DNA of 27,204 nucleotides from a virus. Under the pieces are notes generated by a model. It did no database searches. It saw nothing but the letters and a program-made list of their open reading frames with translations, and had not been told where the DNA came from. A program made the translations under genes and the position numbers. The stretch spans positions 1 to 27,204 of the IMG/VR virus record IMGVR_UViG_3300042569_001009; one strand, 5' to 3'. Position 1 is the stretch's first letter, and every line of letters begins with the position of its first letter. Positions 14,845-20,896 of this stretch are shown in pieces.

Positions 14845-16390
14845 AGTCTCTTACGTTTGTGATGATTGAACTTGTGCTCATGATCGTCGTAGCGACTGAT
14901 ACGGCATTTAATAAGGCGTTCTTAGTAACTTTAGCTGGGTCAATGATGCCAAGCTTCATCATGTCACCGTACTGCTCTCCTTTGACGTCGTAGCCCTCAT
15001 TCTCGAAAGGTAACATACTAGAGATAATGTCCTCATCATCTTTACCTGCGTTTGTGATGATCTGAGCCATAGGAGCAGCTAGTGCATGCTTCATAATAAG
15101 GCAAGCTGTTGAGTTACCCGGTAAAGTTCTAGCACAATACATTAATGCCGATCCACCACCCGGAAGGATACCCTCCTCTTTTGCAGCTCTTACCGCACAC
15201 ACAGCATCGTCAATACGATCCTTCTTCTCCTTCTGCTCAATGTCGCTCAATGCTCCAACATAGATCACAGCAACACCGCCCGATAGATTGGCAACTCTCT
15301 CGTTCACAAAGTCAACCTCGTTCTTGTCAGTTATTCCGTTCGTTGATTCCTTTAATGATGCAATATGAGATTCAACGGCGTCAGCCGTTTCGATTGTTGG
15401 GATAAAAATCGTATTATCCTTACCAACAACTACGCGTGCAGCTGTTCCCAACGTATCTAATGTGATCAACGATAAGTCATCACCAGTGTTCTCACTGAAA
15501 TATGTTCCACCCAATGCAATAGCCAAGTCGTCCAATAGGTCTTTCTGACGGTAACCAAATGATGGAGGTAATATGTTACATGCCTTAATTTTACCCTGAG
15601 CAACGTTCATGTTTAACGTAGCCAAAGCATTTGCACCTAACTCACCGATTATTAATAAAGACTTTCCTTGAGATACAATCGGAGCCAATATCTTCTCCAA
15701 GTTCATCAAGTTACTGATCTCATGGTCGCTGATCAAGATGTATGGATTCTCCAATACACACTCCTGACGTTTGTGGTCGTTGATGAAATACTTCGATGTC
15801 ATACCTCGTTCGATACGCATACCCTTCAATACGTCAACATATGTGTTGGTCGTTTGACTGTTCTCAACAGTAACCATGTCAACCTGACTAAATGCATCAC
15901 CAATCATCTTACCAATCTCCTTGTCATTGTTTGCAGAGATTGATGCCACGTCGTATAACTTCTTACCGGTAACTTTCTTACTCATTTTGCTAAGGTCTTT
16001 TACGACTTTAGCTGTAATGTCGTTCATCTCACGGATCACCTCAGTAACATTATCATCATCTGTAAGGTGAATGTCAGCAGCGTCGATAATAGCCTCAGCC
16101 AATACAATTGATGTAGTCGTTCCGTCACCTGCAACCGTCGCAGTGCGCTCAGCTGCCTGACGCATCATGATCACAGCCAAATTCTCAACCGGATCTAACA
16201 GGTTGATTGACTTAGCGACCGTCACACCGTCCTTTGTTACTGTAATACCACCGATATGGTTCTCTGATTCAATAAGTACCGTGCGTCCGCGCGCACCTAA
16301 TGTACTTTTGACTGCTCCGGCAATCGTCTTGATTCCCTTTTTGAGCTTTTTTTGGCCCTCAGAGGCCTCTAATACTTGTTTTACTACCAT
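14828..16390 (-). CDS. groEL: Phage-encoded chaperonin GroEL (Hsp60)
   Basis: 520 aa from the ATG at 16390; an ATG at 16411 would lie inside the promoter box. It is a group I chaperonin that refolds proteins, here probably capsid or other phage proteins, with ATP and GroES. Visible motifs are KKGIKTIAGAVKSTLGARGR, TITKDG-like ITVTKDGVTVAK (D54), GDGTTTS (88-94, equivalent of E. coli D87), the late DDAVCAVRAAKEEGILPGGG carrying the D398-equivalent aspartate and the G-G-G nucleotide loop. The protein is about 28 residues shorter than E. coli GroEL and lacks the Gly-Gly-Met tail, ending NVRDYEGNK. Active-site residues look intact. Own promoter at 16409. Confidence 0.95.
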   Translation of the reverse strand: MVVKQVLEASEGQKKLKKGIKTIAGAVKSTLGARGRTVLIESENHIGGITVTKDGVTVAKSINLLDPVENLAVIMMRQAAERTATVAGDGTTTSIVLAEAIIDAADIHLTDDDNVTEVIREMNDITAKVVKDLSKMSKKVTGKKLYDVASISANNDKEIGKMIGDAFSQVDMVTVENSQTTNTYVDVLKGMRIERGMTSKYFINDHKRQECVLENPYILISDHEISNLMNLEKILAPIVSQGKSLLIIGELGANALATLNMNVAQGKIKACNILPPSFGYRQKDLLDDLAIALGGTYFSENTGDDLSLITLDTLGTAARVVVGKDNTIFIPTIETADAVESHIASLKESTNGITDKNEVDFVNERVANLSGGVAVIYVGALSDIEQKEKKDRIDDAVCAVRAAKEEGILPGGGSALMYCARTLPGNSTACLIMKHALAAPMAQIITNAGKDDEDIISSMLPFENEGYDVKGEQYGDMMKLGIIDPAKVTKNALLNAVSVATTIMSTSSIITNVRDYEGNK

Positions 16391-16408
16391 TTTATTTGAA
16401 TTTAGATA

Positions 16409-16416
16409 CAAAAATA
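16409..16416 (-). promoter_or_regulatory. -7 promoter box TATTTTTG for groEL-groES
   Basis: The minus-strand TATTTTTG fits TAnnTTTG and ends 18 nt upstream of the groEL ATG. No clear -33 TTTG is present. It is divergent from the promoter at 16501; the gap between them holds a 5-bp dyad ACCTA/TAGGT (16445-16459) that could be an operator. Confidence 0.48.
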
Positions 16417-16500
16417 GTAATAAAATAGGATTTTAGCATCATTAACCTATTTTTTAGGTGTAATGTTGATTAAAAAGCACATTATAATATGTTTTTGGCT

Positions 16501-16508
16501 TATATTTG
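16501..16508 (+). promoter_or_regulatory. -7 promoter box TATATTTG, near-leaderless start
   Basis: TATATTTG on the plus strand matches the Bacteroidota -7 consensus exactly and stands 4 nt before the ATG at 16513, so the transcript would begin at or just before the start codon. This box also argues against the upstream in-frame start at 16489. Confidence 0.52.
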
Positions 16509-16512
16509 TACT

Positions 16513-17145
16513 ATGGCATACATAGAACACAACTTTTTCCCACTAAAGGTATTCGTTAGAAACGAGTACATGTACCAACACACCAAAGGACACGGTGAAT
16601 TTACTCCTGGAGTAATAATGTCGGTCAGATGTATGCCCGGACAGGCTGCCTTGTTTCAAGTACTACTTGAAAATGGTGTTATGAGAGACAAGTTACCTAG
16701 TCACGCACTACTCACCGAGCCTGAGACGCCTGAGGTGGATCTGCCGTTTCACTTTTTACAGATATGGAACTGCTTCTCATACAACTTTACACTCCTACAC
16801 CTCTCATATGTATATGATACCAAGGTAGAAGTGTTTATGAAGGACCATAAGTTCTATCCAGGTAGCTACTATGCGACAATAAACTGGGGAGCAAACGATC
16901 TAAATACTGATCTATCACTAGCAGAGGATCCGCTAGAACATAAGTCGCACCATATCATATTACTTGACAACGGTCAGATTGCCCTACAGCCTAATAATCG
17001 TATCAAATGGTCTGAGCCTAGCTTTGTAACTAAACCATTCCCTGAACGACCTGACTATATGGTCAACAAAGACTACTATAACTGTGAGGGATTTGAGAAG
17101 TGGCAGACCGAAGACTCCGAGAGGATGTTCTACGATACGGAATAA
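16513..17145 (+). CDS. Conserved phage protein of unknown function
   Basis: 210 aa from ATG 16513, just after a promoter box. It starts MAYIEHNFFPLKVFVRNEYM and contains GEFTPGVIMSVRCMPGQAAL, RDKLPSHALLTEP, LQIWNCFSYNFTLLHLSYVY, a segment KDHKFYPGSYYATINWGAND, and HKSHHIILLDNGQIALQPNN. The combination F-V-R-x-E-Y-x-Y, G-E-F-x-P-G-V, D-K-L-P and D-N-G-Q-x-A-L-Q-P-N-N-R recurs in a protein family of Bacteroidota and marine phages. Function is unknown; an auxiliary or structural role has not been settled as far as I know. Single gene on its own transcript between groEL and a convergent terminator region. Confidence 0.8.
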   Translation: MAYIEHNFFPLKVFVRNEYMYQHTKGHGEFTPGVIMSVRCMPGQAALFQVLLENGVMRDKLPSHALLTEPETPEVDLPFHFLQIWNCFSYNFTLLHLSYVYDTKVEVFMKDHKFYPGSYYATINWGANDLNTDLSLAEDPLEHKSHHIILLDNGQIALQPNNRIKWSEPSFVTKPFPERPDYMVNKDYYNCEGFEKWQTEDSERMFYDTE

Positions 17146-17158
17146 TTTGTCGCAAAAT

Positions 17159-17210
17159 TAAGGCTATAAGCTGATAAAATAATTTTTTTTTAAGGCTATA
17201 GGCTGATAAA
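17159..17210. repeat. Direct repeat pair, 20 bp with one mismatch
   Basis: Two 20-bp units (17159-17178 and 17191-17210) with the core AAGGCTATA-A/G-GCTGATAAA are separated by an AT stretch with a T tract. They lie just after the stop codon of the plus-strand gene, outside any coding region. They could be binding sites or remnants of a duplication. Confidence 0.7.
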
Positions 17211-17225
17211 TTGCTAAAAACAATG

Positions 17226-17265
17226 CGCATAAACGGATATAAACCGATTATGTCAAGTTTATGCG
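17226..17265. other. Stem-loop CGCATAAAC/GTTTATGCG in convergent gap
   Basis: A perfect 9-bp inverted repeat (17226-17234 and 17257-17265) encloses a smaller CGG/CCG stem (17234-17236, 17244-17246). A second long-range inverted repeat, TTTGTCGCA at 17146-17154 and TGCGACAAA at 17262-17270, shares the right-hand arm, so alternative folds are possible. On the plus strand it could protect or end the transcript of the 210 aa gene. Confidence 0.5.
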
Positions 17266-17267
17266 AC

Positions 17268-17295
17268 AAAAAAAGGGCTACCTTTCGATAGCCCC
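17268..17295 (-). terminator. Rho-independent terminator of the 416 aa gene
   Basis: On the minus strand GGGCTA-TCGAAAGG-TAGCCC (17294-17275) forms a GC-rich stem and is followed directly by seven Ts (17274-17268). It starts 9 nt after the stop codon at 17304, ending the minus-strand block 17304-18831. Confidence 0.82.
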
Positions 17296-17303
17296 TCTAG
17301 AAT

Positions 17304-18554
17304 TTATTGTTGACTAAAGTTATTATATTGGAAACCTCCTCTTGTATAAGCAGCTCTATCTGCCGCTTCCTTTTTAGCTTTATCACCAATTGCTTTCAAT
17401 TTAGTGTCGATAGTATTTCTATTGGTTGCATTATCTTGAGAATATTTGTATTCAGCAATACGACCTCTTTTGTCGATTGGCTCCTCATTCTTATTTTTAC
17501 CCTCGTTGTATCCAGGGGTAAAATAACTAAGCTTACCCTTCTCCATCTTTGTAGTATATCTCTGTCCTTGTCTAGATTGCTTAATTTCCATCTTAGCAGC
17601 AGCTATTTTTTTAGCTTTTGATTCTGGAGTAGAATTAACGTCTCTTCTAGCTTCTTTAAGATCAGCTCTCAAATAATCTTTACGGATACCCTTAATTTCT
17701 TTTGAAGACATGTCAGAGATATCAAGATTTGCAGCTCCAGTACTAGCTTTAGCTTTGAATAATTTCTCTTCTCTTTTGTACCCTCTAGAATTATCTCCTG
17801 TTTTACCAATCGATCCAATTACTTGCTTAACATAACGTTTGCCAGAACCTTTAGTCGTAGCTCCCTTAGCAAATAGGTTCATATCAGGACTTTTACCTCT
17901 GCGCATTGGCTTAAGAGGACTAACAAAATCTTGTTTTTCTTCTTCAGGTTTAACCTTTATGCTACGCTTTTTGATGTCAATTTTACCAGGCTTAGGAATA
18001 GGTATCTTGTCTAAAGTTAAGTCATCTGCTTTTGGTGGTTCTGGTTTCTTTGGTTCTGGGGTAAATTCACCCGGCTTTGGTCTGTATCTATTAAGATCTA
18101 CACCACCACCACCACCAGATGATGCCCATTCTTTTATATTTTGCGCCGTCTCACCAGTGTCGTAGTAATTCATGCTACCTTCTGTTGAGGGTTTTCTACC
18201 TACAGCTTTTTCCACTCTAGAATAGTTCTTTCCACCCTTTCTATAAAAAGTACTAAGGTCAGAGTATTCTTTAAGTCCATTATTCATTTTACTTAATATA
18301 GGCTCTTCAAATTCCTTATCATCTAATTTATTTGTCTTACCTTCTAAGTAGCTTTTAACCTGAGGATTAATAGCACGGCCTTTTAACGATTCATTAAATT
18401 GACCAGATTGATACATCTCTCTAACTTTAGGCCAGCTACTAACAGTCTGATTTGAACTTATCTTCTTACCGACAACATCAGGATCAGCTATACGATTACC
18501 TTGTGGGTCTGTTGTTTGAGGAGTCAGTCTTCTCCCTGTCTTCATTCTTGCCAT
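17304..18554 (-). CDS. Large basic, low-complexity protein of unknown function
   Basis: 416 aa, rich in Lys, Arg, Ser, Gly and Pro, with no clear globular domain. It starts MARMKTGRRLTPQTTDPQGN. Segments include a GGGGG hinge (about 147-151), a Pro/Lys tract (RPKPGEFTPEPKKPEPPKAD), repeated K-P-G-K-I-like patches, and a long basic helical stretch (about 270-330). It resembles the disordered basic proteins that phages pack with their DNA or attach to the virion, but I recognise no family. It is the third gene of a small operon from the promoter at 18847 and has its own terminator. The start overlaps the upstream gene by 13 nt. Confidence 0.72.
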   Translation of the reverse strand: MARMKTGRRLTPQTTDPQGNRIADPDVVGKKISSNQTVSSWPKVREMYQSGQFNESLKGRAINPQVKSYLEGKTNKLDDKEFEEPILSKMNNGLKEYSDLSTFYRKGGKNYSRVEKAVGRKPSTEGSMNYYDTGETAQNIKEWASSGGGGGVDLNRYRPKPGEFTPEPKKPEPPKADDLTLDKIPIPKPGKIDIKKRSIKVKPEEEKQDFVSPLKPMRRGKSPDMNLFAKGATTKGSGKRYVKQVIGSIGKTGDNSRGYKREEKLFKAKASTGAANLDISDMSSKEIKGIRKDYLRADLKEARRDVNSTPESKAKKIAAAKMEIKQSRQGQRYTTKMEKGKLSYFTPGYNEGKNKNEEPIDKRGRIAEYKYSQDNATNRNTIDTKLKAIGDKAKKEAADRAAYTRGGFQYNNFSQQ

Positions 18555-18682
18555 TCTAGCACTATTTTAAGGATTAATAAATTTATGTGTAACTCATAAG
18601 AGTCCAAGAGATCGTCCGGTCGGTAGTACTCAAAGCCTACGTTTAGACCATACGGTATCCTGTTCTCTATATAGATGTTCAT
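18542..18682 (-). CDS. Small conserved-looking protein (MNIYIEN type)
   Basis: 46 aa, missed by most callers. It reads MNIYIENRIPYGLNVGFEYY, then RPDDLLDSYELHINLLILKI and VLEWQE: a beta strand, a Y-Y-R-P-D-D turn and a hydrophobic strand. Short phage proteins with this N-x-G-x-E-F/Y-Y-x-P ... L-x-I-x-L-x-I-x-x-I-x-W layout are frequent in Bacteroidota phages, as I recall. The start is coupled by ATGA to the upstream gene, which supports translation. Function unknown. Confidence 0.62.
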   Translation of the reverse strand: MNIYIENRIPYGLNVGFEYYRPDDLLDSYELHINLLILKIVLEWQE

Positions 18683-18831
18683 GGTTTCATGTGTCTTTTT
18701 CTGACCTTTGGTTCGTATTCTCTGCCTACCTTGCTTTTTACTATCCTTGAGATAAGAGGCATCTTAGTAGTCTGATGAGTCAAACGATCGATCGCTGCGT
18801 TCTTAAATGGGATGTCCTTGTAGTCTTCCAT
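18679..18831 (-). CDS. Small basic hypothetical protein
   Basis: 50 aa from ATG 18831: MEDYKDIPFKNAAIDRLTHQ, then TTKMPLISRIVKSKVGREYE and PKVRKRHMKP. It is basic at the C-terminus and begins 15 nt after a TATATTTG promoter box. It is the first gene of the operon ending in the 416 aa protein and overlaps the next start by ATGA. I do not recognise a family. Confidence 0.62.
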   Translation of the reverse strand: MEDYKDIPFKNAAIDRLTHQTTKMPLISRIVKSKVGREYEPKVRKRHMKP

Positions 18832-18846
18832 AACTATTTTTTTTTA

Positions 18847-18854
18847 CAAATATA
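18847..18854 (-). promoter_or_regulatory. -7 promoter box TATATTTG for the 17304-18831 operon
   Basis: The minus-strand TATATTTG exactly matches the Bacteroidota -7 consensus and lies 15 nt before the ATG at 18831, the same spacing seen at the 14098 promoter. There is no clear -33 TTTG. It marks the left edge of the large non-coding control region. Confidence 0.55.
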
Positions 18855-18859
18855 ATAAT

Positions 18860-19240
18860 TTTTTAGATGGTCGGAGATTTTGGGTAATGGGGGGGTTTCA
18901 CGCGAACGCTCGCAAAAGGAAAACGTTTTAGAAATCGACCGGGGGGTTGCCATTTCCAAAAGTTCGGCCAGGATTTTTGGCTTTTTGGTTTGGGCTGTCG
19001 GTCTGACGTTAGGTCGGTCATTCCGTGCGGTCGGTCGGTGGGTTGGTGTGCGTGTTGTGTGGGTAGGCAAGCCGTATTGATTCCGCGCCCATGTTATTGA
19101 TACCATACCCATCCCCTCGAGCGCTCGACCAATCGGTCGGTCAATCAATCAATCGGTCGGACGTTTTGCGCGGTTGCTCTGACGTGCGGAGGGGAGGGGT
19201 TACGTCTCCTGTAATTAATACCAATCAAACCGAATGCATT
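18860..19240. other. GC-rich non-coding island with CGGTCGG repeats
   Basis: About 380 bp without a credible gene, markedly more GC-rich than its surroundings. The plus strand is G/T-rich from about 18930 to 19075. CGGTCGG-type units recur: TCGGTC and GGTCGGTCGG near 19000-19050, AATCGGTCGG at 19131-19140 and again at 19151-19160 separated by TCAATCAATC. A 12-bp palindrome TCGAGCGCTCGA lies at 19117-19128. The island sits at the divergence of the two transcription arms. An origin, packaging site or regulator-binding array are all possible; nothing decides between them. Confidence 0.6.
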
Positions 19241-19247
19241 CATTTGT

Positions 19248-19296
19248 CGTATCGTTTCACGCTGAAAGCCTTTGTCAGTAAGCGTTTGATACGCTT
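19248..19296 (+). promoter_or_regulatory. Alternative hairpins resembling a terminator/antiterminator
   Basis: A short hairpin AAGCGT-TTGAT-ACGCTT (19280-19296) is followed by TTATT, terminator-like. Its left arm can instead pair upstream: CGTATC (19248-19253) with GATACG (19288-19293) and ACGCT (19259-19263) with AGCGT (19281-19285) form a longer nested stem that excludes the short one. This is the geometry of an attenuator. I see no strong promoter just upstream, so what transcript would carry it is unclear. Confidence 0.4.
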
Positions 19297-19374
19297 TTAT
19301 TCCGTGTTCAAACGTGTCTCCTTATTTAGAATGAATATAAATTAGCATTTATTTGAATATTTTTGTTGAAAATG

Positions 19375-19406
19375 TTTGCACAATCCAAATTGTTGACGTA
19401 TATTTG
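19375..19406 (+). promoter_or_regulatory. Full consensus Bacteroidota promoter (-33 TTTG, -7 TATATTTG)
   Basis: TTTG at 19375-19378 and TATATTTG at 19399-19406 are separated by 20 bp, matching the known Bacteroidota sigma-70 consensus TTTG-N19/20-TAnnTTTG. It is the only promoter in the window with both boxes well matched. Transcription should start at about 19411-19414, reading through a ~400 nt structured region into the right arm. Confidence 0.75.
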
Positions 19407-19409
19407 ATA

Positions 19410-19814
19410 CAAGCAAACGAGCTAAACATATCACTTGAGGTTACGATGACGAATCAGTATTCAAGTGGTAGATTGAAAAGATAAAGTTTTACTAAGCTCC
19501 TTTCGAGGAATAAGCCGGGGTAAAATGGTTCAAAGTAAATTAGTTTAGATAGCTTTATTAATGTTCATTGACTTAAGATATTATTTGAGACTAAAAGCGG
19601 TGCGGAGGTCGATACGATAACACAAATCTAGGACGAACCTAGGGCATGCGATACACTACTCAGGTGGTCGCATGTCGGAACCACGACTTAGGTCGTAGGG
19701 AATAAGAAGAGGGCCGGCGGTTTCACGCGGTCGGCAAATTTACCTCTAGCATGCTATGAGCACTTAATAGGAGCGAAACCTAGCTAGAGGACTAACCATT
19801 AAATCCAACTAACC
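19410..19814 (+). ncRNA. Structured RNA / long structured leader, unknown family
   Basis: About 400 nt between the strong promoter and the first early gene, with no credible ORF and many stems. They are TATCACTTGA/TCAAGTGGTA (19429-19438 with 19461-19470, one G-U); TCCT-UUCG-AGGA (19498-19509); CTAGG-ACGAA-CCTAG (19628-19642); GGCATGCGA/TCGCATGTC (19643-19651 with 19668-19676, one G-U) enclosing CAC/GTG; ACGAC-UUAG-GUCGU (19683-19696); GCCG-GCG/CGC-CGGC (19713-19735). Last is a three-way junction closed by CCTCTAGC/GCTAGAGG (19743-19750, 19783-19790) with inner TGCT/AGCA and TAGG/CCTA hairpins. It does not match tmRNA, RNase P or tRNA by eye. It could be a free phage ncRNA or a regulatory leader. 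The boundaries are approximate. Confidence 0.58.
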
Positions 19815-19925
19815 ATGGAAGCAAGAATCATCAGAATCGAGGGGCGCTATGAAATCATAGGCTTTTTTCAAGACGGCGTATTGGTACGCACTCGCAAATT
19901 ATTAATCCCTTTTAGAGCACGTTAA
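19815..19925 (+). CDS. Very small basic protein, first gene after the structured leader
   Basis: 36 aa: MEARIIRIEGRYEIIGFFQD, then GVLVRTRKLLIPFRAR. A beta-strand pattern (R-I-I-R-I-E-G-R-Y-E-I-I-G-F-F) suggests a small beta domain. Its ATG lies in a repeat of ACTAACCAT (19791-19799 and 19808-19816). It ends 2 nt before the next gene. No family is recognised; coding status rests on spacing and an in-phase open frame. Confidence 0.52.
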   Translation: MEARIIRIEGRYEIIGFFQDGVLVRTRKLLIPFRAR

Positions 19926-19927
19926 TT

Positions 19928-20131
19928 ATGACAACTTTACAGACATTCAAAGCGCTTATCAACGGGACGTTGGTAAGTGTAGACCAATTAAGAGGCAACA
20001 GAGGTCGCCAAGATATTCAGTACAAAATCAAAGCTACAACCTACACCAGTGGAAGTTGGGAGATTATTCTACCTGAAACACTTTTGAGCGCTGATGAATT
20101 TTGGAAATTAAACCCAATTAAAAAATCATGA
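19928..20131 (+). CDS. Small early protein, unknown
   Basis: 67 aa: MTTLQTFKALINGTLVSVDQ, LRGNRGRQDIQYKIKATTYT, then SGSWEIILPETLLSADEFWK. Mixed alpha/beta, mildly basic. It overlaps the next start by 4 nt (ATGA). One of a row of small genes expected to be expressed early from the 19375 promoter. Function unknown. Confidence 0.68.
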   Translation: MTTLQTFKALINGTLVSVDQLRGNRGRQDIQYKIKATTYTSGSWEIILPETLLSADEFWKLNPIKKS

Positions 20132-20274
20132 AAGCAACAATCCAGTTCATTAACAACTACGGAAGACAGGTCCTAATGGAGGGCCTGTTATTCAACGACA
20201 AAAGACACTTAGATAATTACATTAACTACATCCAACGCAAGTACAACTATACGTTTGACGAGGTTTGGTATTAA
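20128..20274 (+). CDS. Small early protein, unknown
   Basis: 48 aa: MKATIQFINNYGRQVLMEGL, then LFNDKRHLDNYINYIQRKYN and YTFDEVWY. Coupled to the gene before it by ATGA. The opening (K-A-T-I-Q-F-I-N-N-Y-G) resembles the start of the 21111 gene (Q-A-I-I-Q-I-N-S-N-Y-G), hinting that the two are distant relatives. Function unknown. Confidence 0.6.
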   Translation: MKATIQFINNYGRQVLMEGLLFNDKRHLDNYINYIQRKYNYTFDEVWY

Positions 20275-20286
20275 AACTTAGAAATT

Positions 20287-20493
20287 ATGACATCAGTAGA
20301 AAGAGATTTTATCAAAAGACTAAAGTTAGTCATCGACGACGCCAATGTAATCATTGAGCATCTAGAACAGGGGAAAGGTTTAGAAAATGACACTAAGCAT
20401 GGATCTACAATCTACACCCACTTAGACAACATTTCAATCGCGCTAGACTTAGGTAGCTATGAGCATTTGAAATGGAATTTATTCAAAGATTAG
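20287..20493 (+). CDS. Small helical early protein
   Basis: 68 aa: MTSVERDFIKRLKLVIDDAN, VIIEHLEQGKGLENDTKHGS, then TIYTHLDNISIALDLGSYEH. Two amphipathic helices joined by a polar loop. The start follows the segment TAGAAATTATG shared with other small genes here. No family is recognised. It is followed by a hairpin at 20541 that may end this transcript section. Confidence 0.66.
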   Translation: MTSVERDFIKRLKLVIDDANVIIEHLEQGKGLENDTKHGSTIYTHLDNISIALDLGSYEHLKWNLFKD

Positions 20494-20540
20494 CTGACGA
20501 GTATTCAGTATACGAAAACAATTAAATGAGGGTATCCTCA

Positions 20541-20561
20541 GCCCGCTCAGGCGGGTTTGTT
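20541..20561 (+). terminator. GC-rich hairpin, probable terminator
   Basis: CCCGC-TCAG-GCGGG (20542-20555) is a perfect 5-bp GC stem with a tetraloop followed by TTTGTT. It lies in the only gap (20494-20585) among the small genes. The T tract is interrupted by a G, so termination may be partial. Confidence 0.6.
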
Positions 20562-20585
20562 CCTAATCATTAAAACCTTTTAAAC

Positions 20586-20708
20586 ATGGAAAAAATTCTT
20601 AACGGCGTATTGACTGCGGTAGCGGTTGGTATGGGTAGCACATTAGTGTATGCAATCAGCTTTGCAATCTACCAAATAGTAACAAATCGTCCAACCTTAT
20701 ACATCTAG
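20586..20708 (+). CDS. Small membrane protein
   Basis: 40 aa: MEKILNGVLTAVAVGMGSTL, then VYAISFAIYQIVTNRPTLYI. One hydrophobic segment (about 5-31) makes this a likely single-pass inner-membrane peptide. Short phage membrane peptides made early can alter host transport or block superinfection; that is a family-level possibility, not shown here. It lies 5 nt before the next gene. Confidence 0.58.
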   Translation: MEKILNGVLTAVAVGMGSTLVYAISFAIYQIVTNRPTLYI

Positions 20709-20713
20709 AAATC

Positions 20714-20896
20714 ATGGAAATCAGACTCTTTGAAAAAGAAACAATGATGATTGACGGAATGCAATTCATCTTGACAGGATTATACGATGTAGTAGGACCA
20801 TTAAACGGAACACCATATTCCGTAGTCAAATGTCCAGACACCCAGGCTACTTATATTGTCGAACTAACAAACTTTAGAAATCATGAGAGTAATTAG
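20714..20896 (+). CDS. Small beta-rich early protein
   Basis: 60 aa: MEIRLFEKETMMIDGMQFIL, TGLYDVVGPLNGTPYSVVKC, then PDTQATYIVELTNFRNHESN. The strand pattern and G-T-P-Y turn suggest a small barrel. The start follows TAGAAATCATG and the C-terminus overlaps the next gene by 14 nt. Unrecognised. Confidence 0.66.
   Translation: MEIRLFEKETMMIDGMQFILTGLYDVVGPLNGTPYSVVKCPDTQATYIVELTNFRNHESN

Noticed and set aside
15145-16436. Plus-strand frames opposite groEL (15145, 15668, 16167)
   Set aside because: Shadows of the strong groEL coding sequence; low-complexity products without any recognisable pattern.
18834-19148. 104-codon minus-strand frame and the overlapping 66-codon plus-strand frame (18880-19080)
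   Set aside because: Their length is explained by few stop codons in a GC-rich island. The minus frame runs through the promoter at 18847, and neither product has protein-like composition or a plausible start context.
19534-19550. GGTTCAAAGT as a possible tRNA T-loop
   Set aside because: The T-loop consensus GGTTCRANYCC is not completed, and no acceptor or anticodon arms can be paired around it.
19743-19790. Hammerhead ribozyme resemblance: CTATGAG ... CGAAAC inside a three-way junction
   Set aside because: The core needs CUGAUGA; the sequence has CUAUGA, lacking the G, and there is no room for stem I between the cleavage-site position and the core. Kept only as a structured junction.
20472-20525. 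16-codon frame starting MEFIQRLADEYS
   Set aside because: Very short and overlapping the end of the 68 aa gene; no motif or independent support, although translation cannot be excluded.
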